Shown: piece by piece, positions 25,127 to 32,880 of the stretch | How positions within the stretch are numbered: the first letter of the stretch is position 1 | Layout of the letters: every line of letters begins with the position of its first letter | Assembly (NCBI GenBank): GCA_028291265.1 | Contig: JAQGIK010000095.1 | Coordinates: forward strand, 1-64,000 | Length of the DNA: 64,000 nt | Source: Caulobacter sp. | GTDB taxonomy: Bacteria; Pseudomonadota; Alphaproteobacteria; Caulobacterales; Caulobacteraceae | Direction: 5' to 3' | Made by a program: the position numbers and the translations under genes | The notes under the pieces: generated by a model | What the model was told of the DNA's origin: nothing | The model's input: only the letters and a program-made list of their open reading frames with translations | The model's database searches: none

Positions 25127-27478
25127 ATGAAGCGCGGCGACAACGACGAAACCTGGGACGGCGAACCGGAAGGCCGCACCTACCTGACCACGGCCATGCC
25201 CCGGCCCCTGGTCGTGCGCGGCGGTCGCGGCATGGTCCCCTCGCGGGCCAGCTTCGACGAGCAGCAGGGGATCAACCCCGAGATCAACCTGCTGGCCTAT
25301 TGGCATGTGCTGGTGAAGCACCGGCTGGTCATCGCCGGCGCGGTCGCGGTGATGCTGATCCTCGGCCTGATCTTCACCCTGCTGACGACGCCGATCTATC
25401 GCTCGACCACCATGATCCAGATCGATCGCGAGGTGGCCAGCTACACCGGCATCCAGGAAGTGACGCCGGACGACAGCCGCAACCTGGAATTCTACCAGAC
25501 CATGTACGGCCAGCTGAAGAGCCGCAAGCTGGCCCTGCGGGTGGTGCAGAAGGAAAACCTGGCCAACGACCCGGCCTTCATGAACCAGTCCAAGCCCTCG
25601 GGCTTCAAGGACGGGATCAACAAGCTGCTCGGCCGCAACAAGGGCCCGGCCGCCAACATGACCGCGCCCCTGGCCGCCCGTGAGCGCCAGGCCACCAGCC
25701 TGCTGATGGCCGGCCTTTCCATCGAGCCGGTGCGCAACTCGCGGCTGGTCAAGATCGCCTACGAAAGTCCCGATCCGGCCGTCGCCTCGCGCGTCGCCAA
25801 CCAGTTCGCCAAGCAGTACGTCGGCTTCAACCTCGACCGCCGCTTCGACGCCACCGCCGACGCCCGCGTGGTCCTGCAGGACAAGCTGGCCGAGGCCAAG
25901 ACCAAGCTCGAGGTTTCCGAACGGGCCCTCAACGCCTACGCCACCAGCCAGGGCATCATCAGCGTCACCGCCCCCTCCACGACCGGCGTCCCCGGCGGCG
26001 GCGGGGCCGAACAGACGGCCAGCACCTCGCTGACCGCCACCGACCTGGTGGCGATGAACACCGCGGCCGGCATGGCCAAGAGCGCCCGCATCGCCGCCGA
26101 ACAGAAGTGGCGCCAGGCTCAGTCGGGCGCCCTGATGAGCCTGCCCGAAGTGATGGGCAGCCCGACCATCCAGGCCCTGCGCCAGCAGCAGGCCTCGCTG
26201 AACGGCCAGTACCAGCTGATGCTGACCAAGTTCGTGCCGGAAGCCCCCGAAGTGGTCGCCATCAAGGGCCAGATCGACGAACTGGGCCGCCAGATCAATT
26301 CCGAGGCCGGCAATATCCGCGCCTCGATCCAGCAGCAGTACCAGACCGCCCGCAACACCGAGAGCCAACTCATGGGCCAGGTCTCGGGCCTGAAGTCCGG
26401 CGTCATGGACCTGCGCAACCGCTCGATCCAGTACACCATCCTGCAGCGCGACGTGGACACCAACCGCACCCTCTATGACGGCCTGCTGCAGCGCTTCAAG
26501 GACATCGGCGTCACCGCCGGCGGCGGGGCCAACAACGTCTCGGTCATCGACGACGCGGTGACCCCGCGCAGCCCCTACAAGCCCAACATGCTGATCAACC
26601 TGCTGATCGCGCTGGGCGTCGGCCTGGTGCTCGGCGTCGGCGCCGCCTTCGGTCTGGAAAGCCTCGACGAGACCATCAAGGTGCCCGAGGACATCGAGGG
26701 CAAGCTGGGCATGCCGCTGCTCGGCGCCATCCCGATGCTCGACAAGGGCGTCACGCCCGAAGAGGCCATGGCCGATCCGCGCAGCGCCTTCTCCGAGGCC
26801 TACTACTCGGTGCGCACGGCGCTGCAGTTCTCGACCAACGAGGGCGTGCCCAGGAACATCCTGGTCACCTCGGCCCGGCCCTCGGAAGGCAAGTCGACGA
26901 CCTCGGTGGCCCTGGCCAAGAACTTCGCCAAGCTGGGCATGAACGTGCTGCTGGTCGACAGCGACCTGCGCAACCCGTCCCTGCACCGCACCCTGCGCGC
27001 CGACTCCAGCGCCGGCCTGTCCAACTACCTGACCGGCTCGGCGACCTTGATCGAACTGGCCCAGGCCACCGACCAGCCGAACCTGGCCTTCATCCCCTGT
27101 GGTCCGCTGCCGCCCAACCCGGCCGAACTCTTGGCCGGGGCCCGCATCCGCGCCCTGGTCGCCGAAGCCCAGCAGCACTTCGACCTGCTGGTCATCGACG
27201 GTCCGCCGGTCATGGGCCTGGCCGACGCCCCGCTGCTGGCCTCTTCGGTGGCCGGCACCATCCTGGTCATCGAGGCCGGCACCACCCGCCAGGGCCTGGC
27301 CAAGGCGGCGCTGCGCCGCCTCGACCTCGGCCACGCCCGCATCCTCGGCGCCCTCTTGTCAAAGTTCAGCCTCAAGGCGGCCGGCTACGGCTATGGCTAC
27401 GGCTATGGCTACGGCTACGCCTACAACTACGAATACGGCAACAACGACACCAAGAAGCTGGGCCGTCAAAAGGGCTGA
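25127..27478 (+). CDS. Wzc-like chain-length regulator and BY-type tyrosine kinase
   Basis: 783 residues. Residues about 55-150 hold the Wzz domain with the first membrane helix (LVIAGAVAVMLILGLIFTLL); a long coiled-coil/GNVR region follows (about 240-460) to the second helix (LLIALGVGLVLGVGAAFG). The kinase has Walker A ARPSEGKSTTS, Walker A' VLLVDSDLRNP and Walker B LLVIDGPP. The C-terminal tail holds nine Tyr residues, six of them in a GY repeat, the autophosphorylation cluster. It controls polymer length and export with the Wza-like protein and is probably reset by the PHP phosphatase two genes upstream. Confidence 0.93.
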   Translation: MKRGDNDETWDGEPEGRTYLTTAMPRPLVVRGGRGMVPSRASFDEQQGINPEINLLAYWHVLVKHRLVIAGAVAVMLILGLIFTLLTTPIYRSTTMIQIDREVASYTGIQEVTPDDSRNLEFYQTMYGQLKSRKLALRVVQKENLANDPAFMNQSKPSGFKDGINKLLGRNKGPAANMTAPLAARERQATSLLMAGLSIEPVRNSRLVKIAYESPDPAVASRVANQFAKQYVGFNLDRRFDATADARVVLQDKLAEAKTKLEVSERALNAYATSQGIISVTAPSTTGVPGGGGAEQTASTSLTATDLVAMNTAAGMAKSARIAAEQKWRQAQSGALMSLPEVMGSPTIQALRQQQASLNGQYQLMLTKFVPEAPEVVAIKGQIDELGRQINSEAGNIRASIQQQYQTARNTESQLMGQVSGLKSGVMDLRNRSIQYTILQRDVDTNRTLYDGLLQRFKDIGVTAGGGANNVSVIDDAVTPRSPYKPNMLINLLIALGVGLVLGVGAAFGLESLDETIKVPEDIEGKLGMPLLGAIPMLDKGVTPEEAMADPRSAFSEAYYSVRTALQFSTNEGVPRNILVTSARPSEGKSTTSVALAKNFAKLGMNVLLVDSDLRNPSLHRTLRADSSAGLSNYLTGSATLIELAQATDQPNLAFIPCGPLPPNPAELLAGARIRALVAEAQQHFDLLVIDGPPVMGLADAPLLASSVAGTILVIEAGTTRQGLAKAALRRLDLGHARILGALLSKFSLKAAGYGYGYGYGYGYAYNYEYGNNDTKKLGRQKG
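27383..27418 (+). repeat. six tandem GGCTAY hexamers encoding the (GY)6 tail of the Wzc-like kinase
   Basis: The units alternate ggctac and ggctat in part, forming a 12-bp higher repeat. They encode alternating Gly and Tyr. Such a short tandem array can change copy number by slippage in steps of two residues. Confidence 0.85.
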
Positions 27479-27481
27479 TCC

Positions 27482-28768
27482 ATGCCGACGGACGCTCCCG
27501 CCAGTCCGGAACGGGGGCGGCCGATCCTCAGGGTCGTGCCGCCCGCGCCGCCGCAGCCGCCCAGGCGGGCCTTCCCCTGGCGCGACGCGGCCCTGGCCGG
27601 CGTGCTGATGCTCGGGGGCCTTGGCCTTGGCGCCCTGATCGTCCAGCGCTCGGCCTCCGACGCCCTCGCTCTCGAGCATCCGGCCCAGGCCCTCGCCTGG
27701 CGCGCCTCCGACGCCGAGGCCATGGCCCGCCTGGCCGAACGCCGGCTGGAGCAGGGCAAGGCCGAGCCCGCCCGCCGCCTGGCCCTGGCCGCCCTGCGGC
27801 GCGATCCGACCTCGGGATCGGCCTTCCGCACCCTGGCCTTCGCCGCCGACGATGCGGCGGCCCGCGGCCGGCTGATGACCATCGCCGGCGACCGCATGAA
27901 GCGCGACATCCCGGCCGTCAGCTGGCTGGTCGCCGACCGTCTGAAATCCGGCAAGCTGGCCGAGGCGGCCGAACGGGCCGACGGCCTGATGCGCGCCTGG
28001 CCGGTGTCGATGCGCGGGGTGATGACGACCCAGCTGTCACGGCTGGCCGCCCAGCCCGGCGGGGCCGAACTGCTGGCCGCGCGGCTCGACACCGATCCGC
28101 CCTGGCGCTCGGCCTTCCTGATCAACATGGCCAAGTCGGGCGACAATCCCGGCGCCGCCATGACCCTGCTGGCCGCCATGGCCAAGGGCAAGCATCCGCC
28201 CAACGCGGTCGAAACCGGCGCCGTGGTCGGCCGCCTGGTCAAGGACGACCAGTACCAGGCCGCCTTCCTGATCTGGGCCCAGCTGTTGCCGGCCGAAGGC
28301 ATCGCCAACCTCGCCGACCCCTACGACGGCGGCTTCGAGGGCCTGCCCGGCCCGGCGCCGTTCAACTGGCAGTATTTCGACGCCACCGGCGTCATCGCCG
28401 AACCGACGCCGAAACCCGAGGGCGACGGCAAGGCCCTCTACCTGCGCTTCAGCCAGGCCCTGCCGCCCGGCATCCTGGCCCGCCAGCTGCTGGCCCTGGC
28501 GCCGGGCCGCCATGTGCTGAGCGGCCGCTGGAAGGGCGACAACATCGCCCTGGCCCGGCCGCTGGTCTGGGGCTTCCGCTGCGCCGAGCGCAACGCCGCC
28601 ATCGTCGACCCGGGGACCAGCATGTCGGGAACCACGGGCTGGACGACCTTCACCGGCGTCGTGGACGTGCCGGCCGGCTGCGATGCCCAGTGGCTGACCC
28701 TGTCATCGCCGGGGCGTGGGCGGGCGAACGGCGAGGCCTGGTTCGACGATTTGAAGATCACGCGCTAG
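27482..28768 (+). CDS. exopolysaccharide-operon membrane protein with helical repeats, unknown function
   Basis: 428 residues, starting four bases after the Wzc-like gene. A Pro-rich cytoplasmic N-terminus (residues 1-35) and one membrane helix (AALAGVLMLGGLGLGALIV) are followed by TPR-like helices rich in Ala/Arg/Leu (about 60-260). The C-terminal part, from about 275 (FNWQYFDATGVIAEP), looks beta-rich with APGRHVLSGRWKGD and AEWFDD-like ends typical of carbohydrate-binding jelly-roll domains. It is probably a periplasmic accessory factor for polymer assembly. I do not recognise a named family. Confidence 0.6.
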   Translation: MPTDAPASPERGRPILRVVPPAPPQPPRRAFPWRDAALAGVLMLGGLGLGALIVQRSASDALALEHPAQALAWRASDAEAMARLAERRLEQGKAEPARRLALAALRRDPTSGSAFRTLAFAADDAAARGRLMTIAGDRMKRDIPAVSWLVADRLKSGKLAEAAERADGLMRAWPVSMRGVMTTQLSRLAAQPGGAELLAARLDTDPPWRSAFLINMAKSGDNPGAAMTLLAAMAKGKHPPNAVETGAVVGRLVKDDQYQAAFLIWAQLLPAEGIANLADPYDGGFEGLPGPAPFNWQYFDATGVIAEPTPKPEGDGKALYLRFSQALPPGILARQLLALAPGRHVLSGRWKGDNIALARPLVWGFRCAERNAAIVDPGTSMSGTTGWTTFTGVVDVPAGCDAQWLTLSSPGRGRANGEAWFDDLKITR

Positions 28769-28836
28769 GCGATTCGAGGGGGCAGACTTTCAGCGAGGCT
28801 CTCGCCCTCTTAGGATTTGTCGGGCATGGATGAAGC

Positions 28837-30021
28837 GTGACTCAAGTGAATCCAGCCATACTGAAGTGGGCGCGCGAGACTGCAGGTCTCGGGCTGGACG
28901 AGGCTGCTCAAAGAGTCGGGCTCCGGGACACGCGCCGCGGTTTGGCCGCCGAGCGGCTAGCGGCCCTTGAGGCAGGACAAGACGAGGTGAGCCGTCCACT
29001 CCTGCTCAAGATGGCGCAAGCGTATCGACGGCCCCTAGTGGCCTTCTACCTCGCAAAGCCGCCACCAAGAGCAGATCGAGGTGAGGATTTTCGAACTCTG
29101 CCTGACGACCAGCGGGCTGAAGCGGCAGGCGAGGTCGATGCGTTGGTGCGCGACATTCGTGCACGCCAAGGCGTGGTTCGAGCACTACTTGAGGATGAAG
29201 ACGCCGCTCGGGTTTCGTGGGTTGCTTCGCGGAGCATGGATGAGGGCGTACCGGCAGTTCGCGACGCCCTAGCGCGGTCGATTGGCTTTGAACTGGGTGA
29301 ATTCCGTCGGCAGCGAACCACAGAGCTAGCTTTCGATTATTTGCGCAAGAAGGCCGAGGGGGCGGGAGCCTTCATCTTGCTTATCGGCAATCTCGGCTCG
29401 CATCACAGTGCCATCAACGTCGAAGCATTTCGCGGCTTCGCACTAGCCGATGATATTGCCCCATTTGTTGTCATCAATGACCAAGATGCCAAGTCGGCTT
29501 GGTCATTTACCGTTCTCCACGAACTGGCTCACATCATCCTAGGTGTGACCGGAATTAGTGGCGGGTCGATGGAAGCGCGGATGGAGCGCTTCTGCAATGA
29601 CGTCGCCAGTTCGATGCTCTTGCCGCCTGGGGAACTCAGACTGTTCGCCGATTTGGGCGCGAATCTGGATGCGGTTCGGGAGCAGATCACAGCATTCGCC
29701 AATGGCAGGCATATCAGCCGAGCGCTTGTGGCCTATCGGCTGCGCCTAAGTGGCATACTGTCGGATCGCGAATGGCGCGAGGTCAGCGCAGCATTCAGGG
29801 ATGAGTATCTAAGGGATCGCGAAGAGCGTCGTCAGCGCGAAAGGGCAGCTCCGGGTGGGCCGAGCTATTATGTTGTAAGACGGCACAAGCTTGGTCCGGC
29901 GCTCCTGCAGCTCGTTCGTAGAACCTTGGATGACGGAGCACTAACGCCAACGAAGGCCGGTAAAGTCCTGGGTGTGCGTGCTCGAAGCGTCGAGCCACTA
30001 GTCGCCGGGGGTGCCGGCTAG
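28837..30021 (+). CDS. XRE-family HTH plus ImmA/IrrE-type metallopeptidase (antitoxin-like)
   Basis: 394 residues. The N-terminus (about 1-70) is a helix-turn-helix domain of the XRE type (LKWARETAGLGLDEAAQRVG). The central domain carries FTVLHELAHIILG, the HExxH zinc motif of ImmA/IrrE (COG2856) proteins, with a third ligand candidate in MERFCNDVAS. The start is GTG 28837. The downstream gene for a PIN-like protein overlaps by one base. Such pairs are predicted toxin-antitoxin modules, with this protein as antitoxin/regulator. Codons are clearly more A/T-tolerant than in the neighbours, a sign of transfer. Confidence 0.82.
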   Translation: MTQVNPAILKWARETAGLGLDEAAQRVGLRDTRRGLAAERLAALEAGQDEVSRPLLLKMAQAYRRPLVAFYLAKPPPRADRGEDFRTLPDDQRAEAAGEVDALVRDIRARQGVVRALLEDEDAARVSWVASRSMDEGVPAVRDALARSIGFELGEFRRQRTTELAFDYLRKKAEGAGAFILLIGNLGSHHSAINVEAFRGFALADDIAPFVVINDQDAKSAWSFTVLHELAHIILGVTGISGGSMEARMERFCNDVASSMLLPPGELRLFADLGANLDAVREQITAFANGRHISRALVAYRLRLSGILSDREWREVSAAFRDEYLRDREERRQRERAAPGGPSYYVVRRHKLGPALLQLVRRTLDDGALTPTKAGKVLGVRARSVEPLVAGGAG

Positions 30022-30533
30022 TGCTCTACCTACTCGACGCCAATGTCCTCATCACGGCTCACAACAGCTACTACCCGATCGGCCGGGTGCCAGAGTTCTG
30101 GGACTGGCTTCTTCATCAAGCTGAGCAGGCCCGCGTGGCTATGCCCCTTGAGATACTTGAGGAAGTGAGAGACGGCACAGGCGACCCGGAAAAGGACCTC
30201 CTCTTCGGATGGCTCCACCGGGCTGAGGTGCGGAATGCGCTGTTATTGAAGGAAGAGGTTTCGCCTGAGGCCGTGCAGCACGTCGTGGACAATGGCTATG
30301 CCTCCGATCTGAACGATGTTGAATTCGAACGGGTAGGCCGAGATCCTTTCTTGGTTGCCTATGCCCTTGTTGCGCCCAATGAGCGATGCGTGGTGACGAA
30401 CGAGACATCCAATCCGAACAGGCAAAGAGCGAATAGAAAAATTCCCGACGTTTGCCGGGCCCTCGGCACGACCAGCTGCAACACTTTCGCCCTTGTTCGT
30501 ACACTCGATTTCACCACTGGTTGGCGTCGCTAG
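30021..30533 (+). CDS. DUF4411 PIN-like protein (predicted RNase toxin)
   Basis: 170 residues. LYLLDANVLITAHNSYY is the N-terminal acidic motif of the PIN fold, DGYASDLNDVEF-like acidic residues lie in the middle and CVVTNETSNP (Thr/Asn then Glu) matches the second active-site strand; KIPDVCRALG is typical of DUF4411. Start is GTG 30021, overlapping the preceding stop. PIN proteins in such pairs are usually Mg-dependent RNases. The gene has the same atypical composition as its partner. Confidence 0.78.
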   Translation: MLYLLDANVLITAHNSYYPIGRVPEFWDWLLHQAEQARVAMPLEILEEVRDGTGDPEKDLLFGWLHRAEVRNALLLKEEVSPEAVQHVVDNGYASDLNDVEFERVGRDPFLVAYALVAPNERCVVTNETSNPNRQRANRKIPDVCRALGTTSCNTFALVRTLDFTTGWRR

Positions 30534-30549
30534 AGAGCAGGCGGCGCGC

Positions 30550-30610
30550 CTCTGGGTCGGTCTCGACAGCAGGGCCGTCGGGTTCTCGAGTTTGGTGAGC
30601 ATCCCAGGCT
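30550..30610 (-). pseudogene. relic of the 3' end of an M23 peptidase gene
   Basis: Aligned without gaps to 31693-31753 (the C-terminal codons of the intact M23 gene), 49 of 61 bases agree. On the minus strand it reads LTKLENPTALLSRP, against FSNVENPMALLPGP in the full gene. It is flanked by the toxin gene on one side and the tetR promoter on the other, so only about 20 codons remain. The ORF of the track at 30243-30602 is a chance reading frame that begins in this relic. Confidence 0.6.
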
Positions 30611-30635
30611 GTCGATGGGGGTCGGTTCTCGCCCC

Positions 30636-30678
30636 TTGACACTGACTGTCGGTCAGTAGTTACTGACTGTCGGTCATC
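30636..30678 (+). promoter_or_regulatory. promoter overlapped by two tandem TetR-type operators
   Basis: ACTGACTGTCGGTCAGT (30641-30657) is a dyad (ACTGAC-N5-GTCAGT), and a near copy, ACTGACTGTCGGTCATC, lies at 30662-30678, exactly 21 bp later (two helical turns). A -35-like TTGACA is at 30636-30641. The tetR start follows at 30690, so negative autoregulation is likely. Confidence 0.75.
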
Positions 30679-30689
30679 AGGACAGTTGG

Positions 30690-31265
30690 ATGGACAAGCC
30701 GCAGCGCCGCCGCCTCCAGCCCGAGGCGCGGAAACTGGAAATCGTCGAGGCGGCCGAGCGGCTGCTGCGGGTAGACGGCGCGCAGGTGCGGGTCGAGGAC
30801 GTGGTCCGCGAGGCCGGCGTCGCCAAGGGCACCTTCTTTCTCTACTTCCCGACCTGGGACGACCTGCTGGAATCCATCCGCGACCGGCTGGTCAGCGAGT
30901 TTTCAACCAACTACCCGCTGCCGACCGAGGTCGACGGGCCGGTGAACTGGCCGGCGCTGGTCGAGTGGCTGGCCTGCGCCTTCATCGACTTCACCCTGTC
31001 GCGCCGGGGGCTCGGCGAGGCCATCTTCCATTCCGATTTCGCCGAGCGGCGGCCGCTGGCCGACAACGGCGCCACCCAGCTGGCCGCCATCATCCGGGCC
31101 GGCCAGGAGGCCGCGGCGTTCGGGGCCGTCGATCCGGATCCGACCGCCCGGCTGCTGTTCGCCGCCACCCATGAGGCCGCCGACGCCATCGCCGACGGCG
31201 CCGACCGCGAGGCCGTGCTGGCCGCCCTGCGCAGCCTGCTGCGCCGCGCCCTCGCCCCTGTTTGA
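30690..31265 (+). CDS. TetR-family transcriptional regulator
   Basis: 191 residues. The N-terminal HTH (LEIVEAAERLLRVDGAQVRVEDVVREAGVAKGTFFLYFPTWDDLL, about residues 15-60) is typical; the rest is an all-helical ligand domain without recognised signature. The paired operators just upstream indicate autorepression and cooperative binding of two dimers. The glyoxalase-family gene 12 bases downstream is the likely second target. Confidence 0.9.
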   Translation: MDKPQRRRLQPEARKLEIVEAAERLLRVDGAQVRVEDVVREAGVAKGTFFLYFPTWDDLLESIRDRLVSEFSTNYPLPTEVDGPVNWPALVEWLACAFIDFTLSRRGLGEAIFHSDFAERRPLADNGATQLAAIIRAGQEAAAFGAVDPDPTARLLFAATHEAADAIADGADREAVLAALRSLLRRALAPV

Positions 31266-31277
31266 AGGAGGATCCCG

Positions 31278-31664
31278 ATGAACGAGACCCAGGTGAACGT
31301 TCGCTACATGGTCGATGACGTCCAGGCCGGCGTGGACTGGTACGTCGGCCAGTTCGGTTTCAGCCAGGTCGGGCCGCATTCGCCGGCCTTTTCGGCTGTT
31401 CAGAAGGGTGCGTTGCGGCTGCTGCTCAGCGGACCGAAGAGTTCCGCCGGCCGGCCGATGCCCGATGGCCGCCAACCCAAGGCCGGCGGCTGGAATCGCT
31501 TCCAGGTGATCGTCGAGGATATCGCCGCCGAGGTCGAGCGGCTGCGCGCCGCCGGCGTTCAATTCCGCAACGACATCGTCACCGGGCCGGGCGGCTCGCA
31601 GATCCTCGCCGAGGACCCGTCCGGCAACCTCGTCGAACTGTTCCAGCCGGCGGCCCGGGACTGA
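31278..31664 (+). CDS. VOC/glyoxalase-family protein
   Basis: 128 residues. Two beta-alpha-beta-beta-beta modules are visible: VNVRYMVDDVQAGVDWYVGQFGF and FQVIVEDIAAEVERLRAAGV ... ILAEDPSGNLVELFQP, the common metal-site ending (GNLVELFQ). It could be a dioxygenase, a lyase or a resistance protein; the family does not tell. AAGGAGGA precedes the ATG. It is co-transcribed with tetR. Confidence 0.85.
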   Translation: MNETQVNVRYMVDDVQAGVDWYVGQFGFSQVGPHSPAFSAVQKGALRLLLSGPKSSAGRPMPDGRQPKAGGWNRFQVIVEDIAAEVERLRAAGVQFRNDIVTGPGGSQILAEDPSGNLVELFQPAARD

Positions 31665-31667
31665 TCC

Positions 31668-32825
31668 CTAATTCGTCTCGACGATATCGCCGCTCTGGAT
31701 CGGCCCCGGCAGCAGGGCCATCGGGTTCTCGACGTTGCTGAACGTCGCCGGCTTGCCGACGCAATTGAGGGCGCTCGGCCCGTCGCAGATGTGGAAGTGC
31801 AGGTGCGGCTCGGTCGAGGAGCCGCTGCTGCCGACCGCCGCCAGCACGTCGCCGGCCTTGACCGCCTGGCCGACCCTGACCTTCACCGAGCCTGGCCGCA
31901 GGTGACCATAGACGCTGTACTCGCCCCAGGCGTGGCGCACGACCACGGCGTTGCCGGCCAGCACCTCGGCGCCCTCGGCGGCCATGCGGGTGTTCTGGGC
32001 GGTGACGATGCGCTCGTAATAGGCCTGCTGGCTCTCGCCGGCCTTGCGGATCAGGCTTTCGTCCTCGCCGTAGACATCGACGACCTTGACCACCTCGCCG
32101 TCGGCGGCGGCCAGCACCGGCAGGCCATAGACCCAGTAGTCGGCGAACCGCCGCCCGTCGGTGCGGAAGGTGTGGCCGCCGGTTCCGATCTGGCCGATGT
32201 CGAGGGCGAACTCCTCGGGCACCGCCCAGCGGTGGTGGGTGTTGAGGGACGGGCCGGCCTGGACATAGAACCCGCCCTTCAGCGGGAAGCGGTAGCGGGC
32301 CGGCGGCTGGGCGACGATGACGGGAATGCTCAGTCGGGCGACGATGGCCCCGTCGGCGCCGCGGGCGGTGACCCGGACCGCCTCGCGCTGGCCGCTGAAG
32401 CTGAGCACCTGGGAGGTGACCAGCAGGCCCTCGCCGGGGGCGAGCGTCGCCGTCGTGCTCAATTTCGCCGCCGGCTTGCCGAGCACGTCGCCGAACTGGA
32501 AGGCCACGGCCTCGACCATGCCGGCCTGCTGCAGGCCGGCCCCGCCGGCGGACAGGCGGGCGAGGTCGGCGGACCCCAGGGTGCGGCGCTCGACCGGCTC
32601 GCCGCCGCGCAGCAGCTCGAACTCGAGCGTGGCGACGGTGACCGGGGCATTGGTGGTGTTGATGACCGCAACATTGTGCAGCATCAGGCTCTGCACGCCC
32701 CGCACGCTGTCGAGCGGAAAGGCGTTCAGCGGCCCGGTCGGAAAGGCCCGCAAGCTGGCCTCGGCGGCGGATGCGCCGGTGGCGATGGCGAGCAGGAACA
32801 GGGTGGCGGCGATGATGCGCTGCAC
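31668..32825 (-). CDS. M23-family (LytM) metallopeptidase, exported
   Basis: 385 residues. The signal peptide MQRIIAATLFLLAIATGASA is followed by an unassigned beta-rich domain (about 25-180) and the LytM fold, with HRWAVPEEFALDIG (first His and Asp ligand), YGHLRPGSVKVRVGQ and EPHLHFHI (HxH motif). It is a periplasmic zinc endopeptidase or scaffold; all usual metal ligands seem present, so it may be active on peptidoglycan crosslinks. It stands alone, convergent with the VOC gene. Its 3' end has a decayed copy at 30550-30610. Confidence 0.88.
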   Translation of the reverse strand: MQRIIAATLFLLAIATGASAAEASLRAFPTGPLNAFPLDSVRGVQSLMLHNVAVINTTNAPVTVATLEFELLRGGEPVERRTLGSADLARLSAGGAGLQQAGMVEAVAFQFGDVLGKPAAKLSTTATLAPGEGLLVTSQVLSFSGQREAVRVTARGADGAIVARLSIPVIVAQPPARYRFPLKGGFYVQAGPSLNTHHRWAVPEEFALDIGQIGTGGHTFRTDGRRFADYWVYGLPVLAAADGEVVKVVDVYGEDESLIRKAGESQQAYYERIVTAQNTRMAAEGAEVLAGNAVVVRHAWGEYSVYGHLRPGSVKVRVGQAVKAGDVLAAVGSSGSSTEPHLHFHICDGPSALNCVGKPATFSNVENPMALLPGPIQSGDIVETN

Positions 32826-32880
32826 GGGGAGCCCTCCCGAGGATCGCCGGAAGGGACCACGGGGCGGGGCGGGGCCCTAG

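Noticed and set aside
24941-27334. 797-residue minus-strand ORF opposite the Wzc-like gene
   Set aside because: Antisense shadow; no family motifs.
30243-30602. 119-residue minus-strand ORF opposite the PIN gene
   Set aside because: Only its first about 20 residues resemble a protein (M23 relic); the rest is antisense of the PIN gene.
28769-30689. Integrase-type attachment repeats flanking the toxin-antitoxin module
   Set aside because: Comparing both edges by eye gave no direct repeat longer than about six bases, and no integrase gene is present.
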